Origin: Chondromyces crocatus
GTDB lineage: Bacteria > Myxococcota_A > Polyangia > Polyangiales > Polyangiaceae
Assembly (NCBI RefSeq): GCF_001189295.1
Contig: NZ_CP012159.1
Location: 9,284,501-9,348,500, forward strand
Reading direction: 5' to 3'
Length of the DNA stretch: 64,000 nt
Below, one piece after another: positions 33,791 through 41,814 of this stretch. Made by a program: the position numbers and the translations under genes. A model generated the notes under the pieces. That model worked only from the letters and a program-made list of their open reading frames with translations, was not told the DNA's origin and made no database searches. The stretch's first letter is position 1, and every line of letters starts with the position of its first letter.

Positions 33791-34126
33791 CGTTGCAGCA
33801 CGTCTCCGAGGGGGTGGGGCGATCCGGGAGGGTTCCGGACGAGGCGGAGTCTGCGCTCCGCGGCGCGCCGGGAGATCCTGCGCCCTGTCCTGCTCAGTCA
33901 GGAGGGGAGAATCACCGGCTGAGAGGGCCCCATCTGAGCCCTGGCACCGGGCACCGTCAAGGGCGGGACCGCGCGTTCGAGGCGGTTCACGGGGTCGCAG
34001 GAGGGTTCGATGGGCGGATGACCGGGTGGGTTTCGCGCTTTCCGGGAAGTGCTTCAGGAGAGGCCTGATTGTGCGTCACCGGCTTTTGAGCGTGAGGCGG
34101 GCGCGGGTCACTCCGGATGGGCCGGG
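33791..34126. other. intergenic region, no gene recognised
   Basis: A gap of 336 bases between the end of the pseudouridine synthase gene and the start of the kinase gene, both on the minus strand. No frame shows convincing codon bias and no stem-loop with T-run is seen. It probably holds the kinase promoter. Confidence 0.5.
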
Positions 34127-35218
34127 CTACCTGGCGCCGGTGTCGTCCGCGCCGTCGGACGGCTCGTCGTCGTCCTCGTCTCCTTCGTCGACGTCGTCCT
34201 CGTCTTCTTCGTCGACATCGTCGTCCAGCTCGTCATCGAGGGCGGCTGCCTCGGCGGTGCTGTCCGAGGCCATGTCGGGGGTGCCGACGATGGCCTGCAT
34301 GTCGGGCGGGAGGGGGGAACGCGCGGTGAAGGCAGGGACCTCGGCGCTGCCGGCCCAGGCGATGTACTCGGCATGAAGGGCGTGGCGTTCGAGGCCAGGC
34401 GCCGCGGGGCCGCCGTAGAGGGTGTCTCCGGCGAGGGGATGACCGATGGCCGCAAAGTGAGCGCGGATCTGGTGGCGCATGGCCTTGGGAGCGCGCGCTT
34501 CGACGAGTTCCCAGAGGCCGGCGAGCGCGACGCGGCGGTAGGTGGTGGTGGCCGGACGCGGCTCGTAGCGGATGACGTCGCGGGGATGGATGCAGGGGTA
34601 GACGCGCCGTCGATCCTTGGGATGGGGCGCGAGGGGGATCTCGATGGCGCCGATCTCGGGGAGGTCACCCGACTGGCAGATGAGGAGGTAGCGCTTGTCG
34701 AGGCGCGCTTCCTTGAGGGCGTTGACGAGGGCGGCGAAGGCCTTGGCGGTGCGGGCGGCGAGGACCAGGCCGCTGGTCTCGGTGTCGAGGCGGTGGCAGA
34801 GGCCGGGCTCGCGCGAGGAGAAGCCGATGTTCGCCATCTCCGGGTAGTGGCCGACGAGGGCGTTGGCGAGGGTGCCGCGCTCGCCAGGCTTGAGGGGCGC
34901 GGTGGGCATGCCCGCGGGCTTGTCGACGATGACGAGGTCGTGGCGCTCGAGGATGACCTGGAGCGGGGCGTCCGGCTCGGGGATGGCGGCGCCGCTGGCG
35001 TCGTCGGGTTCGAGGTCGAGCTCGATCACCTCGCCCGCGGCGGCGACGTCCCCCTTGGAGGCGACGCGGCCGCGGCCCGTGCGCTCCGGAGCGACGACGC
35101 GGACGCGGCCTTCGTCGAAGAGTCGCTTGGCGGCGGCACGGCCGAGGCCGGGCACGAGCTGCACGAGGAGTTTGTCCAGCCGGCTGCCGGCTTCGAGATC
35201 GGTGATGGTGAATTTCAT
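34127..35218 (-). CDS. RluA-family RNA pseudouridine synthase
   Basis: A 363-residue enzyme that converts uridine to pseudouridine in rRNA or tRNA. It starts at ATG 35218 (MKFTITDLEAGSRLDKLL). An N-terminal S4-like RNA-binding domain (about 10-75) is followed by the catalytic domain with HRLDTETSGLVL (catalytic Asp), DLVIVDKPAGMP, LDKRYLLICQ and HQIRAHFAAIGHPLAGDTLYGG. The C-terminal ~45 residues are extremely acidic (Asp/Glu runs), which is unusual for an RNA-binding enzyme. Target site cannot be told from sequence. Four bases separate it from the upstream gene, implying an operon. Confidence 0.93.
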   Translation of the reverse strand: MKFTITDLEAGSRLDKLLVQLVPGLGRAAAKRLFDEGRVRVVAPERTGRGRVASKGDVAAAGEVIELDLEPDDASGAAIPEPDAPLQVILERHDLVIVDKPAGMPTAPLKPGERGTLANALVGHYPEMANIGFSSREPGLCHRLDTETSGLVLAARTAKAFAALVNALKEARLDKRYLLICQSGDLPEIGAIEIPLAPHPKDRRRVYPCIHPRDVIRYEPRPATTTYRRVALAGLWELVEARAPKAMRHQIRAHFAAIGHPLAGDTLYGGPAAPGLERHALHAEYIAWAGSAEVPAFTARSPLPPDMQAIVGTPDMASDSTAEAAALDDELDDDVDEEDEDDVDEGDEDDDEPSDGADDTGAR

Positions 35219-35222
35219 GCAG

Positions 35223-36698
35223 CTACAGGGTCCCTGACCAGATGAGGCCAAACGCCGGTGCGCGGCGGTGGCCGATGACACTCTCGCCCACCATGCCCAT
35301 CATGGGGAGGGCAGGCCTCCACCAGGAAGGGGGTTCGGTGTCGGAGGTGCCGCTGCTGCGCTCGGTGGAGCCGCGAGTCAAGAACCACGCGAGGCCGGCG
35401 CCGAGAAGAACGCCGCCGGTGGTGGCTCCGACCCAGGCCCGCTGCTCGCCAGCGGTGGGGGCGTCGAAGAGGAGCGGGCTGGCGAGCGCCGCGCCGCCGA
35501 GGCCTCCGAGCACGGCGCCGAGGTCGACGGAGAGGACGCGGGAGGGGGAGATGCGCACCTGGGTGGCCGCTGCTGCGGCGGCGAGCCAGCCGAGCGCTGC
35601 GCCGTAGCCAGCCCCGGTGAAGGGGGTGGCGTCGATGTTGCCGGTGGTCGCGATCTCGGCGAGGCCCCCCAGGACGAGGCCGAGGCCGGCCCCGGAGTGC
35701 GCGAGGACGGCGCCTCCGTCGCTCATGGGCCGGAGGGTGAGGCCGAGCGTGGCCATGGCGATGCCGGTGGCACTGCCGACGAGGCCGAAGGCCCAGCGTT
35801 CGTCGTCTTCGTCGCCAGCGCGGGCAGCAAAGCGTCCTTCGTAGATGAGGTGCGCGGCGAGCGTGGGCCACCAGGCGCCGCTGGCGAGGAACCAGGCGTC
35901 GCCCGCGCCGACGTCCCACTCCTCGGCGATGATGAGGGAGCCACCGAGGCCGACGCCCGCGCCGATGGCGAGCAGGGGGTAGAGCAAGCGCGGGTCCTGG
36001 GAGCCGCTGGAGCGCTGGATGGAGTAGCCGACGAGGCCGCCGTAGAGGGTCGCGTTGGCGACGAGCACGCTCCGGCCCGAGCTGCGGTTCGGCGCCGGAG
36101 GCGCGCTCGGCATCGGCGCACTCGAGGGCGACGTGACGGGGGGAGCGCCTTCTTCGGGGCGTCCGGCGGCCGGCGAGGCGCCGAGATCGGCGACGAGATC
36201 GCGGAGCATGACGGCAGCGCGGACAGGAGCGACGTCCGTGGAGGTGCGCTCGACGCGGATGCGGAGGGTGGAGGAGCGGGGGTCGGCGAGGGAGAGGCGG
36301 ATCTCCACGTCGCCGCCGCGATCGGTGACGCTGGGCGCGATGATCAGGCGGCCAGTCGCCCGGGCTCGGGCCGCGAGGTCCGCTTCGGGGAGGACGCCCG
36401 CGGAGGCGCGGCCGGTGAGGTCGAGGGTGAGGCCGAGGTCCTGCGCTGCGTCGGCAAGCAGGGCGTCGAGGCTCGCAGCGAGCTCCGCAAGGCCTCGTTC
36501 GGAAGGGTCCGGGACGCGCTGGGCGCTGTCTTCGACGAGCGTCGTCGGGAGGAGCGCGGTCGGTCTGCGTGGCGCAACCTGGGACGCAGGCGCAGGTGCC
36601 GCTGGGTCGGGGGCTGCGAGCGCCAGCGTGGGGCTGAGCAGCGTCGACAGCGCGAGGGCGACGGTGGGGAGAGCGTTCAGAAGACCGGGCGGGCGCAC
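35223..36698 (-). CDS. exported protein with glycine-rich C-terminal membrane-like region
   Basis: A 491-residue protein starting at GTG 36698. Signal peptide: LPTVALALSTLLSPTLALA. Residues ~70-185 form an alpha/beta domain (LAELAASLDALLADAAQDLG, RLIIAPSVTDRGGDVEIRLS) like periplasmic parts of envelope proteins. After a Pro-rich linker the C-terminal ~280 residues are a series of Gly/Ala-rich hydrophobic segments (LLAIGAGVGLGGSLII, AHSGAGLGLVLGGLAEI). These recur in many myxobacterial outer-membrane proteins of unknown function. The gene lies 16 bases after the barrel gene at 36715 and 4 bases before rluA-like, in one probable operon. Confidence 0.7.
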   Translation of the reverse strand: MRPPGLLNALPTVALALSTLLSPTLALAAPDPAAPAPASQVAPRRPTALLPTTLVEDSAQRVPDPSERGLAELAASLDALLADAAQDLGLTLDLTGRASAGVLPEADLAARARATGRLIIAPSVTDRGGDVEIRLSLADPRSSTLRIRVERTSTDVAPVRAAVMLRDLVADLGASPAAGRPEEGAPPVTSPSSAPMPSAPPAPNRSSGRSVLVANATLYGGLVGYSIQRSSGSQDPRLLYPLLAIGAGVGLGGSLIIAEEWDVGAGDAWFLASGAWWPTLAAHLIYEGRFAARAGDEDDERWAFGLVGSATGIAMATLGLTLRPMSDGGAVLAHSGAGLGLVLGGLAEIATTGNIDATPFTGAGYGAALGWLAAAAAATQVRISPSRVLSVDLGAVLGGLGGAALASPLLFDAPTAGEQRAWVGATTGGVLLGAGLAWFLTRGSTERSSGTSDTEPPSWWRPALPMMGMVGESVIGHRRAPAFGLIWSGTL

Positions 36699-36714
36699 TG
36701 GGACCGCCGCAGGG

Positions 36715-38265
36715 CTAGAACATCACGACGCCGCTCGCGAAGAGGTCGAACGTGGTGATGGCGTCCGCATAGAAGCGGCGACCGACCGCGTTGATCGAGT
36801 GGCGGTAGTTCGGGTTGGGGATGCCGGTCTGCGTGAAGGCGCCGCCTCCGTCATCGCGACGGCAAGGCCCGGAGCGACCGAGGTCGTTCTTGATGACGGG
36901 GTTGCAAGGCTGGTCGCCACCAATGCCGTGCGCGCCGTCGTGACGGAAGCCGACGCCGAACTGGAACTTGACCAGTTCACTGGCCTGCCAGGTGGCACTC
37001 GCGGAGGCGCGGATGGAGCCGAACGGCTGCACGTTGCTCAGGCCCGTGAAGTACGTCGCCTGCGAGCCTTCATCGACGACCGAGGTGTTGTTCGGTCCTT
37101 CGCGGTAAGACGCCCACTGGGGATTGCGCAGGGAGGGAGCCGCGCTGGAGCCGAGCGCGTCGAAGAGCTCGGAGTAGTCGCGGCCTTCGGAGTGGTACTC
37201 GCCCTCGACGCGCATGTCGAAGGTGAGGCGGCCGAACTTCTCACGGTTCTCCCAGGGGATGAACATCATGCCGAGCATGACGGTGCCGACGATCGGCGGC
37301 ATGTTCACCAGTGAGCCCTGGACGTTGGTGAGGTCGTAGTCGTCCGAGGTCGCGTAAAACTCGAAGAGCGCTTTGAAGCCGCCGTAGGGCTCCACGTACT
37401 TGATGCGCTTGGAGAGGATGGTGTGGAACTCGAGGCCGACGGTCCCGCGGCCGACGCCCGGACTGCGCGGCGCGACGTCGCGGCCGTCGTACGTGCTGTC
37501 CTGCTGGCTGTTGCGGTTGACGTCCGAAGGGGCGGCGCACTCGACCTGCCCATCGGCAGGCGTGGTGGTGCAGGCGGACATGGGCTTGCTGACCGGGAGC
37601 CGCGCCTCGAAGCCGAGCAACCAGGTGGGTTTGGTGCGGTCCCGCGCCTGGTTCATGATGTTCACGTCGAGGCCGAGCCCGAGGTATTCGAGGCCGCTTC
37701 GATCGGGAGAGGCGAACGGGAGAGAGAAGAGCTGCTCGCCAGAAGCCCCGCGGAGGAGGTAGCCGGCGTTGTCGGCGCTCCCATCGAGGCTGCTCAGCTC
37801 CCGCGAGTTGTTGACGATGATCGGGAGCGAGATGTGGGCCGCGAGGTCCTTGTAGATGCCGATGTCGATGCGCGGGATGAGCTTGGTGGTCGTCTCGCTG
37901 TAGTTCGCGACGTTGGCCAGGTTCGAGGTGTACCAGCCCGACGAGAGGCCAGGACCAGCGACGGAGGTCTCGCGCCGGATCCGCGCACTCTTGGTGAAGT
38001 ACTGGAAGCCGAGGCTGACGTTGATGTCGAAGAGATCGCCATCATCAAAGGCGTCGATCACGTTCGTGACCTCGCCCGACTCCATCATCACCCGAGGCTC
38101 GGTGGCGCTCCGAGGTTCGTCGGCGGCCGCTGGGGACGCGACGACGAGGACCGCAGCCGCGAGCGCAAGCCCTCCCGGTCGGGATAGCCGCCCGCGCTCA
38201 CCTTTCCCGTGGGCCAGGCTGGTACGCCCCGTGGCCCCACCGCACCGTTCGACGTGCGTCCGCAT
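36715..38265 (-). CDS. exported, probable outer-membrane beta-barrel protein
   Basis: A 516-residue product from ATG 38265; GTG 38271 is possible. A basic lead of ~33 residues precedes the hydrophobic signal (GLALAAAVLVVASPAAA). The mature chain alternates aromatic and polar residues through many strands: VSLGFQYFTKS, KLIPRIDIGIYKDLAAHISLP, WLLGFEARLPVS, GTVMLGMMFIPW and a C-terminal FDLFASGVVMF ending in Phe, the signature of Bam-inserted outer-membrane proteins. Its size fits a large barrel. No transport family is recognised. It heads the group of closely spaced genes down to 34127. Confidence 0.75.
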   Translation of the reverse strand: MRTHVERCGGATGRTSLAHGKGERGRLSRPGGLALAAAVLVVASPAAADEPRSATEPRVMMESGEVTNVIDAFDDGDLFDINVSLGFQYFTKSARIRRETSVAGPGLSSGWYTSNLANVANYSETTTKLIPRIDIGIYKDLAAHISLPIIVNNSRELSSLDGSADNAGYLLRGASGEQLFSLPFASPDRSGLEYLGLGLDVNIMNQARDRTKPTWLLGFEARLPVSKPMSACTTTPADGQVECAAPSDVNRNSQQDSTYDGRDVAPRSPGVGRGTVGLEFHTILSKRIKYVEPYGGFKALFEFYATSDDYDLTNVQGSLVNMPPIVGTVMLGMMFIPWENREKFGRLTFDMRVEGEYHSEGRDYSELFDALGSSAAPSLRNPQWASYREGPNNTSVVDEGSQATYFTGLSNVQPFGSIRASASATWQASELVKFQFGVGFRHDGAHGIGGDQPCNPVIKNDLGRSGPCRRDDGGGAFTQTGIPNPNYRHSINAVGRRFYADAITTFDLFASGVVMF

Positions 38266-38412
38266 GATCACCCGTGAGCCGGACGCTAACGGCCGCAGCC
38301 GCAAGGTGTCAATCTGCGATTGGTGACCGACGGCGCAGTCGTCTCCGGGGGCTCGGTCAGGGAGACGCCGAGACGTACGAGGCCTGCACGTTCGTTTCCC
38401 TCCTGCAGGGAG

Positions 38413-39741
38413 TCAGGAGCGCGTGCCTCCCTGGGCCGAGCTGCTCCCAGGGTCTTCCGTGTCGGGGAAGATCAGGTCGGTGATGTCCTCGGCCGCGATC
38501 ACCTCGCGGGCCTCCGTGAGGTCCCTGGAGGTCTGATCGAGTCGATCGGCCAGCACCCCCAGGAACTGCCAGAGCAGCTTCACCGCCAGCTCGTGCTCCT
38601 TGCGGAGGATCTCGAAGAAGTCGGCACGGCGGAGCGAGATCAGCTCGCTCTCCTCCACGGCGGTCGCCGTGGCCGAGCGAGGCATGGCGCGGATCAGGGC
38701 CATCTCGCCGAAATGTTCTCCGGTGCCGATCTCACTGAGGACCGCGTCGCCGCGGACGATCCTGACCTGACCGGACAGGACGATGAACAGCTCGTCGCCC
38801 CGATCGCCTTCGCGAACCACCACCTGGCCAGGCTCGTAGGTCTGGACCTCGGCCACCTGCATGATGCGAAGCATCTCGCGCTCTTGCAGGCGCGAGAAGA
38901 GCGGCATCCTGGCGAGGACGTCTCGCTTGAGCGCGAGCATGCGGGCGCGCATGCTGTCGCGCGCGTCGCCCTGGCCGAGGCGGACGAGGACCGCGGTGAT
39001 GTTGTCCTTGCCGCCTTTGCGGTTGGCCAGGTCGATCAGACCACTCGTGGCGACGGCGCCGTCCTCTTCTTCGAAGAAGGGCTCGAGCTCTGCGGGGTGC
39101 GCGATGTAGCCGTGCAGACCGTCTGACGCGAGGAGGAACTGGTCTCCCGGGAGGACCTCGATCGTGAGGGTGTCGACCTCGACACGCTCGTACACACCGA
39201 CGGCGCGGGTGATGGCGTTCTTCTGCGCGACCTTGTCGATCTGATCGCGGGTGAGTTTGCCGCGCTTGAGGAGCTCGTTGTAGACGGTGTGGTCTTCGGT
39301 GACCTGCTGGATGCGGCCTTCGCGGAGGAGGTAGATGCGGCTGTCACCGACGTGGGCGATGTAGCCATAGGCGCCCGCGATCAGGAGCGCCGAGAGGGTG
39401 GTCCCCATCCCCCGCTTGGTGGCGTCGGCCTTGGCCTCTTCGTGAATCCTGGCGCAGGCCCGCTGTACGGCGTGCTCGAGGAGCGCCAGGATCTCGCGCA
39501 ACGGGTTGCGTCCGTCGCTCCGGGCCTTGTTCTCGATGAGATCGCGCTCTTTGCGCAGCTCCTCGTGGATGATCCGGACAGCGAGAGCACTCGCCACCTC
39601 TCCCGCGGCGTGCCCTCCCATGCCGTCTGCCACGACGAAGAGGGCCAGCTTCTTGTCGACGAGGTAGTTGTCCTCGTTGTGATCGCGCATGCGACCTACG
39701 TCGGTCGCCGCGTAGAACCTGATGTTCTCGGACAGGCCCAT
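38413..39741 (-). CDS. PP2C-type Ser/Thr phosphatase fused to a cyclic-nucleotide-binding domain
   Basis: A 442-residue protein. Residues 1-260 are a PP2C/Stp phosphatase with every metal-binding motif: DHNEDNYLV, VVADGMGGHAAGEVAS, GMGTTLSALLI, AHVGDSRIYLL, ASDGLHGYI and KDNITAVLV. It should dephosphorylate Ser/Thr kinases or their substrates. Residues ~285-400 are a CAP-type cyclic-nucleotide-binding domain with the phosphate-binding cassette HFGEMALIRAMPRSATATA, including the Arg that contacts the cyclic phosphate. No DNA-binding helix follows. The joining of the two domains implies phosphatase activity controlled by cAMP or cGMP, which is inference. ATG 39741 is the first start. Confidence 0.93.
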   Translation of the reverse strand: MGLSENIRFYAATDVGRMRDHNEDNYLVDKKLALFVVADGMGGHAAGEVASALAVRIIHEELRKERDLIENKARSDGRNPLREILALLEHAVQRACARIHEEAKADATKRGMGTTLSALLIAGAYGYIAHVGDSRIYLLREGRIQQVTEDHTVYNELLKRGKLTRDQIDKVAQKNAITRAVGVYERVEVDTLTIEVLPGDQFLLASDGLHGYIAHPAELEPFFEEEDGAVATSGLIDLANRKGGKDNITAVLVRLGQGDARDSMRARMLALKRDVLARMPLFSRLQEREMLRIMQVAEVQTYEPGQVVVREGDRGDELFIVLSGQVRIVRGDAVLSEIGTGEHFGEMALIRAMPRSATATAVEESELISLRRADFFEILRKEHELAVKLLWQFLGVLADRLDQTSRDLTEAREVIAAEDITDLIFPDTEDPGSSSAQGGTRS

Positions 39742-39948
39742 CGGTCCGCGCAGGCTAACCGAGGAGGACAGAAATCAAAAGGCGTGTGTGCGCCGGCTTT
39801 CTGCAGTGCGCGGGCCTGCCTTCCTGCATCACGAAGCGCGTGTGACCGCCGCAACGAAGCCGAGGCGCCAGTCGCTCGTCGCGCGCGAACCTGGCTGGAC
39901 ATCCAACCTTCCAGCCTTGCTTCACGAATGCACTCTGGCCACGCATAC

Positions 39949-40659
39949 CTAGGAATCCTCCTCGCCGAGGACACCGAGATCGAGCAGCGATGCGTAGTGG
40001 CCGTCGGGTGCCAGGATCACGTGGTCCACGAGGGGCACGCCGACGAGGAGGCCCGCGGCCGATACGGCGCGGGTCATGACCACGTCCTCGGGAGAGGGGT
40101 TGGGGTCGCCGCTGGGGTGGTTGTGCACCAGCACCATGGCCGCAGCAGCATCGGCGAGCGCCGCGCGCAAGATGTCGCGCGCGCTCACCGAGCAGCCGTG
40201 CTGCCCTCCCTGGGCGACGCGGCGCGCGCCGCGCATACCGTTCCGGCCGTCCAGCGAGATGACCCACATCTGCTCGTGCTCCAGGCTCCCGAATCTCGCT
40301 GCGCACCAGGTGGCGATCGCGGCCGAGGTCCGGATCGGCGGCCGGGGGCGCGCGGCGCGCTCGTGGGAGCGACGTCCCAGCTCGATGGCGGCCGCGATCC
40401 GGAGCGCCTTGGCGAGACCGAGGCCAGGATGCTCGGCCAGCGCGTGGGGTCCGAGGCGCGCCAGGCCATCGAGGCCAGAGAAATGATGAAGGACGGAGGC
40501 GGAGAGCAGGGTGACGGGTCGACCTGGGAGACCCGTCCCGAGCACGATCGCGAGCAAGTCCGCGTCGCCGAGTGCTGAAACACCGACTTCGAGGGCCCGC
40601 TCGCGGGGCCCAGCAGGCAGGACGACATCAGCCAGAGAGGTCACACGACAACCAGCCAT
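39949..40659 (-). CDS. radC: RadC-family JAB metalloprotein
   Basis: A 236-residue RadC-like protein. The N-terminal helix-hairpin-helix region (ERALEVGVSALGDADLLAIVLGTG, split across ~18-42) is followed by the MPN/JAB domain. That domain carries the complete JAMM zinc motif LVHNHPSGDPNPSPEDV and DHVILAPDGHYASL near the end. Despite its name the family has no established repair role in Escherichia coli; biochemical function is open. It is separated from the CinA-like gene upstream by 105 bases. Confidence 0.9.
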   Translation of the reverse strand: MAGCRVTSLADVVLPAGPRERALEVGVSALGDADLLAIVLGTGLPGRPVTLLSASVLHHFSGLDGLARLGPHALAEHPGLGLAKALRIAAAIELGRRSHERAARPRPPIRTSAAIATWCAARFGSLEHEQMWVISLDGRNGMRGARRVAQGGQHGCSVSARDILRAALADAAAAMVLVHNHPSGDPNPSPEDVVMTRAVSAAGLLVGVPLVDHVILAPDGHYASLLDLGVLGEEDS

Positions 40660-40764
40660 GAGCCACCCCCAAGCACGGCGCAGGCCATGAGCGGCTTCCC
40701 TCGAACTCCCTGCTTCTGGGCGGATGGAGGGGTGGCGGAGTGGCGGAAGGGGTGGCGACGAGCG

Positions 40765-41493
40765 CTACTCGACGCCGACCAAGGTGCCCGCAGGCAGGCT
40801 GGAGGCGAACGCATCACGCGCGGCACGCACTCGGTCCTCGAGGAGGCCGTCGAAGGTGAGGCGTGTGCGGTACTCGGCGCCGGACCAGCGGGGGTAGGAG
40901 CCGATGGCGACGTCACGATGGTCCTCGACGACCCGGTCGAGCATCGGCTTGAGCTGACCTTCGTCGAGGGTGGTGAGCACGGCGAACGAGATGAATGGGC
41001 TCTCTCCGGCCAGTTCGGCGCGAATGAGGGGCTGCTTGGCGAGGAAGATCTCGGGGACCCCCGGGAGGATCCAGACGTTCTGCATCACCACGACCGGCCA
41101 GACGACGGTCTCTCCCGAGACCAACCTGGCTCCTTCTGGAACACGGGCCATGAAGAGGTGCCCTTCCAGGAGGCGGTCCCCGTAGTGGCCCCGCAAGAGG
41201 TCGGCCAGAATCGGTGAGGTGACCACGGGGGCGCCGAAGGCACGGGCCACCCCTTCGATGGTGACGTCGTCATGCGTCGGGCCCACGCCGCCGCTCGTGA
41301 AGAGCACGTCGTGAGCGCCGGCGAGCGCTCGGACTTCTTCGGCGATGACGTCCACGTCGTCCAGCACGAAGACGGCACGCCGGAGTTCCACGCCGGCTTC
41401 GCGCAAGGTACGCGCGAGGACGACCAGGTTGGCGTCCGCGATCTTCCCGCTGAGCAGCTCGTTGCCAATTACCAGCGCCGCCGCCGTCTTCAT
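40765..41493 (-). CDS. CinA/MoaB-like molybdopterin-binding-domain protein
   Basis: A 242-residue protein with the MoCF-type domain: ALVIGNELLSGKIADAN, LFTSGGVGPTHDDVTIEGVA, and LPGVPEIF. This corresponds to the N-terminal domain of CinA (COG1058), without the C-terminal NMN deamidase domain. Stand-alone members are often annotated as competence/damage-inducible protein A and may act as nucleotide pyrophosphatases. ATG 41493 has a good GAGG upstream. It lies 24 bases after xseB in a run with the HEAT gene. Confidence 0.88.
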   Translation of the reverse strand: MKTAAALVIGNELLSGKIADANLVVLARTLREAGVELRRAVFVLDDVDVIAEEVRALAGAHDVLFTSGGVGPTHDDVTIEGVARAFGAPVVTSPILADLLRGHYGDRLLEGHLFMARVPEGARLVSGETVVWPVVVMQNVWILPGVPEIFLAKQPLIRAELAGESPFISFAVLTTLDEGQLKPMLDRVVEDHRDVAIGSYPRWSGAEYRTRLTFDGLLEDRVRAARDAFASSLPAGTLVGVE

Positions 41494-41517
41494 GACCTCG
41501 CCCCCGTCCTGGTCTGG

Positions 41518-41814
41518 TTAGCTGCTCTCGAACTCACGCGTCGTCGGACGTCCGTCTGCGTCCACGCCGAGGAGTTCCTCGACACGTCGCTCCGCGCCGT
41601 CGAGGCGCTCCTGTGCCGCACGCGAGAGACGCACCCCTTCTTCGAAGAGCGACAGGGCGCGCTCGAGCGGCATGTCGCCCCCCTCGAGCTCGGCAACGAT
41701 CTGGGCGAGGCGTCGGGTGGAGTCCTCGAAGGACACCAGCTCGGTACCAGGTGCGGCGGCCTTTGCCGTCTTCCCGGCCGCGCTTCCAGCTCCTTCGTCC
41801 TGTCGTTCCGTCAT
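41518..41814 (-). CDS. xseB: exodeoxyribonuclease VII small subunit
   Basis: A 98-residue protein. After a ~25-residue Ala/Gly extension it shows the XseB core: FEDSTRRLAQIVAELEGGDM, PLERALSLFEEGVRLSRAAQ and the coiled-coil end. XseB helices wrap the XseA large subunit in exonuclease VII, which degrades single-stranded DNA to oligonucleotides. xseA is not in the window. Its ATG overlaps the TGA of the HEAT-repeat gene. Confidence 0.92.
   Translation of the reverse strand: MTERQDEGAGSAAGKTAKAAAPGTELVSFEDSTRRLAQIVAELEGGDMPLERALSLFEEGVRLSRAAQERLDGAERRVEELLGVDADGRPTTREFESS

Noticed and set aside
34140-34240. Run of GTC/GTCC-rich sequence as a possible regulatory repeat
   Set aside because: It is the coding sequence for the acidic Asp/Glu tail of the pseudouridine synthase; simple codon repetition explains it.
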